The position numbers were made by a program, and so were the translations under genes. From contig CAZAFU010000082.1 of the NCBI GenBank assembly GCA_964484475.1, positions 1 through 13,395 of the forward strand: a stretch of 13,395 nucleotides of DNA, written 5' to 3'. Every line of letters starts with the position of its first letter. The first letter of the stretch is position 1. Of the stretch, positions 1 through 5,104 are shown in pieces. This DNA comes from Parvularcula sp964484475. Lineage in GTDB: Bacteria > Pseudomonadota > Alphaproteobacteria > Caulobacterales > Parvularculaceae. Below the pieces are notes generated by a model. The model had not been told where the DNA came from. It did no database searches and saw only the letters and a program-made list of their open reading frames with translations.

Positions 1-268
1 GGCTCTCCATCTTGAAGATCACCGCCTGGCCGTCGCCGATATCGACGACGCCGGCGTTCTCCCCGGGGCCATGGATGACCTGCGGGCCCTCGGTGGGGAG
101 TGTCTTCAGGTGCCGCCGGGAAGATTTGTAGGAGCAGTGCTCGGACCACATGACCGAGACGATGCCGAGTTCGAGAAGGCTCGGCTCCCGCCCGATCGAT
201 TGGCAGAAGCGGTCGTACTCGTCTTGGGTCAGGCCGTGCTCGGCGATGGTGTCGGCGGAGTGAATCAT
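1..268 (-). CDS. purL: Phosphoribosylformylglycinamidine synthase subunit PurL, N-terminal part
   Basis: This is the large, ATP-using subunit of FGAM synthase, which converts FGAR to FGAM in the fourth step of de novo purine synthesis in the cytosol, using ammonia delivered by PurQ. Only the first 89 codons are present and the gene continues past the left edge. Reverse-strand translation from the ATG at 266-268 gives the family N-terminus. The invariant block WSEHCSYKSS lies at residues 41-50, followed by GPGENAGVVDIGDGQAV at about 68-84 and the start of the FKMES segment. No strong Shine-Dalgarno precedes the ATG, but the residues after it match where PurL proteins usually begin. It lies 55 bp downstream of the NnrU-like gene on the same strand and could be cotranscribed with it. 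The separate purQ in the window shows that this is the multi-subunit enzyme, not the long fused PurL. Confidence 0.95.
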   Translation of the reverse strand, partial: MIHSADTIAEHGLTQDEYDRFCQSIGREPSLLELGIVSVMWSEHCSYKSSRRHLKTLPTEGPQVIHGPGENAGVVDIGDGQAVIFKMES

Positions 269-323
269 GGTCGCGTCAATGCACCGCCCGCGCGCCGGAG
301 GCAAGGGACGCCCGCCTCCCGTC

Positions 324-905
324 TCAACGGCCGAAAAGATGCTCGGGATGAAGCGCGACCCCCGCGAGATAGGGGTGGAGGTGGTGCACCACGAGGTAGG
401 AGCCCAGAAGGCCGGCGGCGACGGCCACGAGGTCCCATCGCCAGTGCCCTCCGCTGCGGCCGCGGTCCCCGCGGAGCCTGTAGGAGAGGCGGTCAAGGAT
501 GGCATAGGCGAGGAAGCTGCCGAAGACGAGGACGGAGCGGAGATCGCCATTGGCGAGGAGGTGCCCGCCCGCGAAGAGGCCCGTTCCCGTGATCATCGGA
601 TGGCCCGTCAGGGCCGCGAGCCTGCCTGTGGGGATATAGGCGGCCGTCAGCAGGATGAAGGCAAGGACCGTGAGGACATGCGCTGCCTCGAGACCCCAGG
701 GCGGCGGGACATAGACTGTCGCCACGCTCGCCGTCCGCCAGCCGAGAACGATGAGGACGAAGCCGACGAGGGAGACGAGCGAATAGAGGCCCTTGTAGGG
801 CTTCTCGCCCAGAAGACGGACGAGCGCGGCCCGCGGACCGCGCGCGAAGCTCGTGAAGAGGTGGCTTCCGAAGAAGAGGATCAGGCCGAGGAGAAGCAGG
901 GTCAT
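324..905 (-). CDS. NnrU family integral membrane protein
   Basis: The 193-aa product is a polytopic inner-membrane protein of the NnrU type, related to the isoprenylcysteine-methyltransferase-like membrane fold. Hydrophobic segments are at about 1-19, 40-56, 75-91, 122-138 and 158-175. Family hallmarks visible are SH at 14-15, HP at 102-103 in the TGHPMITGTGLF region, and HLLANGD at 115-121. NnrU was named from denitrification clusters, but most homologues lie outside such clusters and have no proven reaction, and nothing here suggests denitrification. The start at 903-905 places the first membrane helix at the N-terminus, and a weak ACGGAAAA lies upstream. It is codirectional with purL (55 bp downstream) and divergent from the beta-lactamase-like gene. 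The family call is fairly firm; the function is unknown. Confidence 0.85.
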   Translation of the reverse strand: MTLLLLGLILFFGSHLFTSFARGPRAALVRLLGEKPYKGLYSLVSLVGFVLIVLGWRTASVATVYVPPPWGLEAAHVLTVLAFILLTAAYIPTGRLAALTGHPMITGTGLFAGGHLLANGDLRSVLVFGSFLAYAILDRLSYRLRGDRGRSGGHWRWDLVAVAAGLLGSYLVVHHLHPYLAGVALHPEHLFGR

Positions 906-981
906 GAGTTTTTCCGTGGCGGTTTCGTAATCCGCTTCCTACCTTTCTCCCAGCACGGGATGCAGCGGCGGAGGATGCGGG

Positions 982-2118
982 ATGCCTGACTGGAGGGCGG
1001 GGAAGATCCCCGGGATCATCCTGGTCGCGACCCTGCTCGCAGCCTGCGCGCAGGTGGAGAGCCCCGCAACGGATACCGCGGCCCAAACCCTGCAGGCCGA
1101 TCTCGAAGCCTTCCAGGCGACCCATGCCGGCATCCCCGGCATCGCCGTCGCGATCGTGACGTCCGATGGGGAGCTCATCAGCGCTGCGACCGGTGAAGCC
1201 GATCCCGAAGGCCGTCCCATGACTTCGGATACCCCGGTGCGCATGGCCTCGATCACCAAGACCTTCGTCGCCGCGGCGATCCTCCGGCTCGCTGAGGAAG
1301 GGCGCATCGATCTCGACGCACCGATCCGCATCCTGATCGAAGACGATCTCGATGCGCTTCTTGCCGGAGATGGCTACGACACCGGTGCGATCACGGTTCG
1401 GCATCTCCTCATGCATGCGGGTGGCCTTGGCGATCACTTCGGAAGTGATGCCTTCGGGCAGGCGGTCATGGCGGACCCGCGCAGGGTCTGGACGGCGATG
1501 GAGCAGCTCGCCCTCATGACAGAGCTGACCGACCCCGTTTCGGCCCCGGGGGAAGCGTTCGCCTATTCCGACAGCGGGTACGTCATCCTTGGGCAGATCA
1601 TCGAAGGCACCACGGGGATGGCCCTCGGGAAGGCGGTGGTTCGACTGACGAAGCTCGACGCTCTCGGTCTCGCCGGCATCCGCTGGGAGGGTGAGGCCCC
1701 GGAAGGGGGCCCCGCCCGCGCCCATCAATATCTTGGCGGCATGGATACGACCGGCATCCACGGATCCGTCGATGCCTTCGGCGGCGGCGGCATCATCGCC
1801 AGCGCGGAGGACATCGCCCGTTTCTTCGCCGCCCTTTTCAAAGGCGACGTGTTCGACCGGCCAGAAACACTTCGGCTCATGACCGAGGCGCCCGGCCATC
1901 CCGAGGGCAGCCCCTACCGCATCGGCCTTTTCGAAACCGAAGAGGACGGCGTGACCGTCTTCGGCCATGGCGGGTTCTGGGGAACCGACGTGAGGGTCGT
2001 TCCCGAACGCGGTTCCACCATCGCGACGGTCTCACTCGAACAAAGGGGGATCGACGACCTGCGTTCATGGGCACTGCGCCGTGCCATTGGGGACGAACGG
2101 GCAAAGCCCACCGGGTAG
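982..2118 (+). CDS. Beta-lactamase/penicillin-binding-like serine hydrolase, predicted lipoprotein
   Basis: The 378-aa protein belongs to the class C beta-lactamase / DD-peptidase / esterase fold (COG1680 type). The nucleophile motif is S90-I-T-K93, the second motif is Y195-S-D197 where true class C enzymes have YxN, and the third is H329-G-G331, standing in for KTG. The N-terminus has basic residues, a hydrophobic stretch and a lipobox ending L19-A-A-C22. Export and lipid attachment at Cys22 are therefore predicted, with the domain facing the periplasm. GGAGG at 970-974, 7 nt before the ATG, fixes the start. YSD and HGG are common in esterases and D-amino-acid peptidases of this fold, so antibiotic hydrolysis should not be assumed. 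The gene faces purQ across a 28-bp gap with no clear terminator, and splits the purQ-nnrU-purL strand run. The substrate is unknown. Confidence 0.9.
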   Translation: MPDWRAGKIPGIILVATLLAACAQVESPATDTAAQTLQADLEAFQATHAGIPGIAVAIVTSDGELISAATGEADPEGRPMTSDTPVRMASITKTFVAAAILRLAEEGRIDLDAPIRILIEDDLDALLAGDGYDTGAITVRHLLMHAGGLGDHFGSDAFGQAVMADPRRVWTAMEQLALMTELTDPVSAPGEAFAYSDSGYVILGQIIEGTTGMALGKAVVRLTKLDALGLAGIRWEGEAPEGGPARAHQYLGGMDTTGIHGSVDAFGGGGIIASAEDIARFFAALFKGDVFDRPETLRLMTEAPGHPEGSPYRIGLFETEEDGVTVFGHGGFWGTDVRVVPERGSTIATVSLEQRGIDDLRSWALRRAIGDERAKPTG

Positions 2119-2146
2119 ATACCTATCGCGCGTGCAGGGTACCCCG

Positions 2147-2806
2147 TCAGGTCGCCAGTGCGTCGATCATCTGCCTGAAGAAGGTCTGGCCATGGGCGCC
2201 TTCGGCCATGGCCCGCTCGGGGTGGGGCATGAGGCCCAGGGTGCGCTTGTCTTCGGAGAGGACCCCCGCGATATGGCGCGCGGAGCCGTTGATCGGCTCC
2301 ACATAGCGGAAGGCTATGCGTCCTTCGCCCTCGAGCCTGTCGAGAACGTCGTCCTGGGCCTGGTAATTGCCGTCATGGTGGGCGACCGGGAAGCGGGTGA
2401 AGGCGCCGCTGGCGTAACCCTTCGTGTAGGGGCTGTCCGAACTTTCCACCCGCAATGTCGCTTCGCGGCTGATGAAGTGCTGATTGGTGTTGGACATCAG
2501 CGCACCGGGGAGGATCCCCGCCTCGCAGAGGATCTGGAAACCGTTGCAGATCCCGAGGGTCGGCCCGCCGGCTTCGGCGCGCTTCTTCACGGCTTCCATG
2601 ATCGCCGAGCGCGCCGCGATGGCGCCGGTCCTCAGATAGTCGCCATGGGCGAACCCGCCCGGCAGCACCACGAGGTCGATATCGCCCGGCAGTTCGGTCT
2701 CGGCATGCCAGAGCATCGCCGGCTCCCGGCCCGTGACCTGGCGGAGGGCGACCTGCGCGTCGCGGTCGCAGTTGGAGGCGGGAAAGACAATGACAGCGGT
2801 CTTCAT
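2147..2806 (-). CDS. purQ: Phosphoribosylformylglycinamidine synthase, glutamine amidotransferase subunit PurQ
   Basis: This is the class I glutamine amidotransferase subunit that releases ammonia from glutamine and passes it to PurL for FGAM formation. At 219 aa it has the usual length of stand-alone PurQ. The catalytic triad is visible: nucleophile Cys87 in GICNGFQ, and His195 and Glu197 in MPHPER. The N-terminus has the typical FPASNCDRD at 8-16, and LPGGFAHGDYLR at 48-59 forms the oxyanion-strand region. It is on the same strand as purL but separated from it by about 1.9 kb that includes an opposite-strand gene. The usual small partner PurS is not next to it: the upstream neighbour is a divergent flavodoxin-like gene 122 bp away. 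The start ATG at 2804-2806 has only a weak, distant AGGG upstream. Confidence 0.97.
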   Translation of the reverse strand: MKTAVIVFPASNCDRDAQVALRQVTGREPAMLWHAETELPGDIDLVVLPGGFAHGDYLRTGAIAARSAIMEAVKKRAEAGGPTLGICNGFQILCEAGILPGALMSNTNQHFISREATLRVESSDSPYTKGYASGAFTRFPVAHHDGNYQAQDDVLDRLEGEGRIAFRYVEPINGSARHIAGVLSEDKRTLGLMPHPERAMAEGAHGQTFFRQMIDALAT

Positions 2807-2928
2807 GGGCGCGCCCTAGCCCCGGTCTCGCCTTTACGGAAGGGGCAAAGGAGCTTCGCGTCGCACCCCGGGGCCCGAACGGGCGCTAGAAGGCATCTGT
2901 TTGCGCAGAAGCAACAAGGGAGCATCCC

Positions 2929-3516
2929 ATGACCAGACTCGCGATCATCTACCATTCCGGCTACGGCCACACCAAGCTTGTCGCCGATGCCGTTCGCCGG
3001 GGCGCGGAGGGTGTCGAGGGGGTGGAGGTCCGCTTCCTCACCGCAGAGGAAGCCGAGGCCGACATCGACAGCCTGTCCGAGGTGGACGGCATGATCTTCG
3101 GCTCGCCGACCTACATGGGCTCGGTCGGCGCGCCGCTCGAGAAGTTCTTCGATGCGACATCCAAGCCGTGGCAGAAGAAGCTCTGGGCGGACAAGCTCGC
3201 CGGTGGTTTCACCAATTCGGGCAGCTTTTCGGGCGACAAGGTCATGACCCTGTCCAGGATCAGCGTGCTGGCGGCCCAGCACGGCATGGTGTGGATCAAT
3301 CTCGGTATCGCGAACCAGCTTCAGGATCCCGAATATGACGGCAGGCCGGAGGACGCGGTGAACAGGCTCGGCGGTTATCTTGGCGCCATGGCCCAGTCGG
3401 AAAACGCAGCGCCCGGCCCGGACAACCCGCCCAAGGGGGATATCGAGACCGCCCGGCTTTACGGCGAGCGTTTCGCCAAGGCGGCCAAGCGCTGGGGCTC
3501 GGGCCGGATCGAGTAA
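2929..3516 (+). CDS. Flavodoxin family / NAD(P)H:quinone reductase-like protein
   Basis: The 195-aa product has the flavodoxin-like fold of the WrbA/NQO group, which binds FMN and transfers electrons from NAD(P)H to quinones or related acceptors in the cytosol. The phosphate-binding loop is YHSGYGHT at residues 8-15, which follows the first beta strand LAIIY. The isoalloxazine loop is GSPTYMGS at 58-65. The segment at 91-104 (AGGFTNSGSFSGDK) corresponds to the second FMN-contact loop. At 195 aa it is close to WrbA, but it lacks several WrbA signature stretches, so I do not assign wrbA. AAGGGAG at about 2916-2922 supports the ATG at 2929. It is divergent from purQ and is followed by a hairpin that mainly serves rpmG. 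The electron acceptor is unknown. Confidence 0.85.
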   Translation: MTRLAIIYHSGYGHTKLVADAVRRGAEGVEGVEVRFLTAEEAEADIDSLSEVDGMIFGSPTYMGSVGAPLEKFFDATSKPWQKKLWADKLAGGFTNSGSFSGDKVMTLSRISVLAAQHGMVWINLGIANQLQDPEYDGRPEDAVNRLGGYLGAMAQSENAAPGPDNPPKGDIETARLYGERFAKAAKRWGSGRIE

Positions 3517-3536
3517 CCGCAAGCCCCGCAAACAAA

Positions 3537-3559
3537 AAGGGCGCCCAAGCGGCGCCCTT
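3537..3559 (-). terminator. Rho-independent terminator for rpmG
   Basis: The perfect 9-bp inverted repeat AAGGGCGCC / GGCGCCCTT encloses the 5-nt loop CAAGC. Read on the minus strand, the stem runs into TTTTTGTTTG, a good U-tract, 23 nt after the rpmG stop. On the plus strand the T-run is only CTTC, so it is a weaker stop for the flavodoxin-like gene that converges on it. Confidence 0.85.
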
Positions 3560-3581
3560 CGTCCAAGTCCAGATCAGGTCT

Positions 3582-3749
3582 TTACTTGATCTTGCCTTCC
3601 TTGAACTCAACGTGCTTGCGCGCGACAGGGTCGTACTTCCGCACGACCATCTTCTCGGTCATGGTGCGGGTGTTCTTCTTGGTCACGTAGAAATAGCCCG
3701 TCCCGGCGGTCGAGTTCAGGCGAATCTTTATGGTCGTCGGTTTTGCCAC
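3582..3749 (-). CDS. rpmG: 50S ribosomal protein L33
   Basis: This is a 55-residue ribosomal protein of the large subunit, near the E site. The sequence begins (M)AKPTTIKIRLNSTAGTGYF and ends with the typical HVEFKEGKIK. Its length equals that of E. coli L33. It starts with GTG at 3747-3749 and no good Shine-Dalgarno is seen, but the protein family fixes this start exactly. It contains no cysteine, so it is the zinc-independent (C-minus) form, which lacks the CxxC pairs of the zinc-binding paralogue. A reasonable promoter lies upstream (3788-3816) and a U-tract terminator downstream, so it appears to be a monocistronic gene. It is divergent from a small membrane protein gene. Confidence 0.97.
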   Translation of the reverse strand: MAKPTTIKIRLNSTAGTGYFYVTKKNTRTMTEKMVVRKYDPVARKHVEFKEGKIK

Positions 3750-3787
3750 GGGCTTGCCCCAGGGTTGTTTGGAATTCGGAAGCGGGG

Positions 3788-3816
3788 CCTTTAAAGACGT
3801 AGGGGCTGGTGTCAAG
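3788..3816 (-). promoter_or_regulatory. Probable sigma-70 promoter of rpmG
   Basis: Read on the minus strand, CTTGACA (from 3816 down to 3810) is a near-consensus alphaproteobacterial -35. It is followed 16-17 nt later by an A/T-rich -10-like block, TTTAAAGG (3795-3788), about 40 nt before the GTG start. The -35 is convincing. The exact -10 register (TTAAAG or TAAAGG) cannot be decided by eye. Confidence 0.5.
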
Positions 3817-3845
3817 CCACAATGGGGATCCGGGGGGAAGGTGCG

Positions 3846-4229
3846 ATGCGGGCGGTCTTGTTTTTCATCGTGTTCTCTCTCGTTCCCGGGCTGGCCTATC
3901 AATGGATCCAGGACGAGGTGAGGCCCTCGGGCGTCGGAGAGGGGGCCTGGCTCTACCTTCTCGGGGTCGCTCCCAACCTGCTTGGCGGCATTTCTCTCAC
4001 CGCGGCGCTGATCGTCATCCTGCCATCCTATTTCCGGCTCTCGGGCGCGAAGGCCCATGCGGTGGCCGCGATGATCGCGCTTTTGGGCCTCTGGGCATGG
4101 GAGGGCGTGCAGGCGGTGGGCCGGATGACCTTCGATGTTCACGACCTTCTCTGGACCGTGCCCGGTGTTCTCATCGGGTGGGGCGGGGCGCAACTCATCC
4201 TGAGAAGCGATCTCAAGAGCAGTTGCTGA
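3846..4229 (+). CDS. Small integral membrane protein, unknown function
   Basis: The 127-aa product has about four hydrophobic segments (about 2-18, 34-60, 70-86 and 104-120) with short polar links. I chose the ATG at 3846 because GGGGGGAAGG (3832-3841) lies just before it and the first membrane helix then begins at residue 2. An in-frame ATG at 3822 would add eight polar residues and has no such site. The C-terminal part, with FDVHDLLWTVPGVLIGW, loosely resembles the end of VanZ-like small membrane proteins, which carry a DxxD/LL-type segment before the last helix. The resemblance is too weak for a family name. It is divergent from rpmG and is followed immediately by a set of nested inverted repeats. 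Confidence 0.7.
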   Translation: MRAVLFFIVFSLVPGLAYQWIQDEVRPSGVGEGAWLYLLGVAPNLLGGISLTAALIVILPSYFRLSGAKAHAVAAMIALLGLWAWEGVQAVGRMTFDVHDLLWTVPGVLIGWGGAQLILRSDLKSSC

Positions 4230-4230
4230 T

Positions 4231-4279
4231 GCAATCTGTTCGCAACAGCATTGCGAATGTTTTTCAAAAACATACGCAA
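4231..4279. repeat. Three overlapping inverted repeats
   Basis: Dyad A spans 4231-4254: GCAATCTGTT pairs with AACAGcATTGC around loop CGC, with one bulged C. Dyad C spans 4239-4257: TTCGCAA, 5 nt, TTGCGAA, perfect. Dyad B spans 4251-4279: TTGCG-a-ATGTTTTT around one central C, with AAAAACAT-a-CGCAA, 13 paired positions and one A/A mismatch per strand. They share bases, so only one hairpin set can form at a time. No U-tract follows on either strand, so a simple terminator is unlikely. Confidence 0.8.
4252..4266 (+). promoter_or_regulatory. Fur-like 15-mer, copy 1
   Basis: TGCGAATGTTTTTCA matches copy 3 (4675-4689) at 13 of 15 positions. It has the 7-1-7 layout of Fur-family sites, with a better left half than right half. 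It lies about 100 bp upstream of the C4 mini-protein start and overlaps dyads B and C. Binding by a Fur, Mur or Irr-type regulator is an inference. Confidence 0.35.
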
Positions 4280-4366
4280 AGAAAAAGTCAAACTGTCGCT
4301 TGTTCATCTCGAACCAATGTTGTATTCGCCTGTTGGCCTTACTGAGATACAACGGAGGACCTGAGA

Positions 4367-4534
4367 ATGCATTGCAAGACCTGCGCTTTCTACAACACCC
4401 AGGGCAGCGAGTGCCGCCGTTACGCACCGTCGCCCGCCGAGAACGAGAAAAAGGCTTCGTGGCCGAACGTGGCCGCCTCTGACTGGTGCGGTGAGTACCG
4501 CGAGGATGCTGACAAGGCGAAGAAGACCGCCTGA
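4367..4534 (+). CDS. Small four-cysteine protein of unknown function
   Basis: This 55-aa ORF starts at the ATG at 4367, 8 nt after a perfect GGAGG (4354-4358), and ends at the TGA at 4532-4534. A strong terminator follows 22 nt later, so it looks like a complete monocistronic gene. Cysteines are at 3, 6, 16 and 41, in the pattern C-x2-C-x9-C-x24-C. Surrounding residues are CAFY, CRRYAPSP, WPNV (32-35) and DWCGEY (39-44); the tail is charged and lysine-rich. I recall similar short proteins with CxxCxFY...CRR...WP.V...DWCGE in many bacteria, without a known function. Four cysteines and the W-C-G-E end suggest a zinc or iron site. The pattern is reminiscent of HiPIP iron-sulfur proteins (CxxC...C...GWC), but the spacing differs and there is no export signal. 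Confidence 0.85.
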   Translation: MHCKTCAFYNTQGSECRRYAPSPAENEKKASWPNVAASDWCGEYREDADKAKKTA

Positions 4535-4556
4535 GGCCTGCCTTTGCCCGACATCG

Positions 4557-4590
4557 AAAAAAGCCGCCCTGCCGGGGCGGCTTTTTTCTT
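4557..4590 (+). terminator. Strong intrinsic terminator after the C4 mini-protein
   Basis: Thirteen-bp arms AAAAAAGCCGCCC (4557-4569) and GGGCGGCTTTTTT (4575-4587) enclose the loop TGCCG. The seven G/C pairs followed by six T make a classic terminator. The matching A-run makes it bidirectional in principle, but no minus-strand gene ends here. Confidence 0.93.
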
Positions 4591-4614
4591 TGGGGAGTTT
4601 GCGTCAGGTCAAAT

Positions 4615-4680
4615 TTCGCAGCCGGTTTCACGAATTTTCATGCGAAGCACTCGCAGATGCCTTGCGCAGGCGGCTGCGAA
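4615..4680. repeat. Long-spaced perfect inverted repeat upstream of the unknown ORF
   Basis: TTCGCAGCCG at 4615-4624 is the exact reverse complement of CGGCTGCGAA at 4671-4680, with 46 nt between. It frames the promoter region of the next ORF, and its right arm overlaps the Fur-like copy 3. It could be paired operator half-sites or a leader stem. The repeat is seen directly; its role is unknown. Confidence 0.6.
4641..4655 (+). promoter_or_regulatory. Fur-like 15-mer, copy 2
   Basis: TGCGAAGCACTCGCA is a dyad (TGCGA, 5 nt, TCGCA) of the same length and 7-1-7 layout as the other two copies, and shares their TGCGAA start. It lies 20 bp upstream of copy 3, a spacing close to two helical turns. 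Regulatory function is inferred. Confidence 0.35.
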
Positions 4681-4689
4681 TGATTATCA
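4661..4689 (+). promoter_or_regulatory. Candidate promoter giving a leaderless transcript
   Basis: CTTGCG (4661-4666) and TTATCA (4684-4689) are separated by 17 nt and could be -35 and -10 elements. Initiation 7-8 nt after the -10 would fall at or next to the ATG at 4697, which has no Shine-Dalgarno. The match to consensus is moderate. Confidence 0.35.
4675..4689 (+). promoter_or_regulatory. Fur-like 15-mer, copy 3
   Basis: TGCGAATGATTATCA fits the 7-1-7 inverted pattern of a Fur box (TGATAAT-n-ATTATCA) at 12 of 14 scored positions, with a perfect right half. It covers the proposed -10 of the unknown ORF, the position expected for a repressor site. Which Fur-family protein would bind is not known. 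Confidence 0.45.
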
Positions 4690-4696
4690 CCTTCGT

Positions 4697-5104
4697 ATGG
4701 CTGATCAAGACGACCTTCTCCTGCTTCACCATTTCCGCGCGCATCTCTCGGGCGACCAGGCCCGCAGGGCCCGTTCCTGCGAGGCGCTGGCCGATGATCC
4801 GGGCCGCGCTGCCGGCCGGGTGCTCGGCTGGGCCCTCGGGCGCTCGGCGAGCGTGATCACGCAAGGTGGCCGCCGCGCGCTCAAGCCTGCGGACAGCATG
4901 GTGCCGAGCGCAGAGGAGAAGCATTTTCTTCGCATGGTGCGCGCGCTGGCCGACCGGGACGACGAAACGGCACGGAGCGCGGCCCTTTGGCTCGTCCCGA
5001 AGGGCTGGACGGGCAGTCTTCTCGACCGCGCGATGCCACTGGCGAGTTTCTACACCGGCTCCCCGGCTGCCGCGTCCCGCGAGCGCTGCGCCGCCAGGGC
5101 GTAA
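4697..5104 (+). CDS. Hypothetical protein under a possible metal-responsive promoter
   Basis: The 135-aa product is not recognised. It begins MADQDDLLLLHHFRAHLSGD, has no signal peptide or membrane helix, is arginine- and alanine-rich, and contains a charged middle stretch (about 69-90) with many acidic and basic residues. Codon third positions are strongly G/C, as in neighbouring genes, which favours real coding. The start is uncertain. ATG 4697 has no ribosome site but fits a leaderless transcript. An in-frame ATG at 4640 would add 19 residues, also without a ribosome site, and would lie upstream of the candidate promoter. Its last 55 bp overlap the end of the convergent MFS gene. The upstream Fur-like sites suggest metal control. 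Function is unknown, and there is a real chance the 3' part is only the antisense of the transporter. Confidence 0.6.
   Translation: MADQDDLLLLHHFRAHLSGDQARRARSCEALADDPGRAAGRVLGWALGRSASVITQGGRRALKPADSMVPSAEEKHFLRMVRALADRDDETARSAALWLVPKGWTGSLLDRAMPLASFYTGSPAAASRERCAARA

Larger units (their letters stand above)
4230..4366 (+). promoter_or_regulatory. Leader/promoter region of the C4 mini-protein gene
   Basis: This 137-bp gene-free stretch is noticeably AT-richer than its surroundings. It holds three overlapping dyads (4231-4279), a Fur-like 15-mer (4252-4266), a poor candidate promoter (TTGTTC at 4300-4305, 17-nt spacer, TATTCG), and a 7-bp inverted repeat GTTGTAT (4319-4325) / ATACAAC (4347-4353). 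The right arm of that repeat abuts the Shine-Dalgarno GGAGG (4354-4358). If transcribed, the repeat would put the ribosome site at the foot of a hairpin. The AT-richness and repeats are seen directly; a regulatory role is inferred. Confidence 0.5.

Noticed and set aside
493..1968. Long minus-strand ORF of 491 codons
   Set aside because: It is antisense to the beta-lactamase-like gene and reads through nnrU in another frame. It shows no domain and has skewed Arg/Gly-rich composition.
982..2118. Acquired beta-lactam resistance gene
   Set aside because: The YSD and HGG motifs in place of YxN and KTG, and base composition like the neighbours, fit a housekeeping esterase or peptidase of this fold.
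4251..4279. dif/Xer recombination site
   Set aside because: The size and palindromic AT-rich form are similar, but the arms do not match the XerC/XerD arm consensus and the centre is one base, not six.
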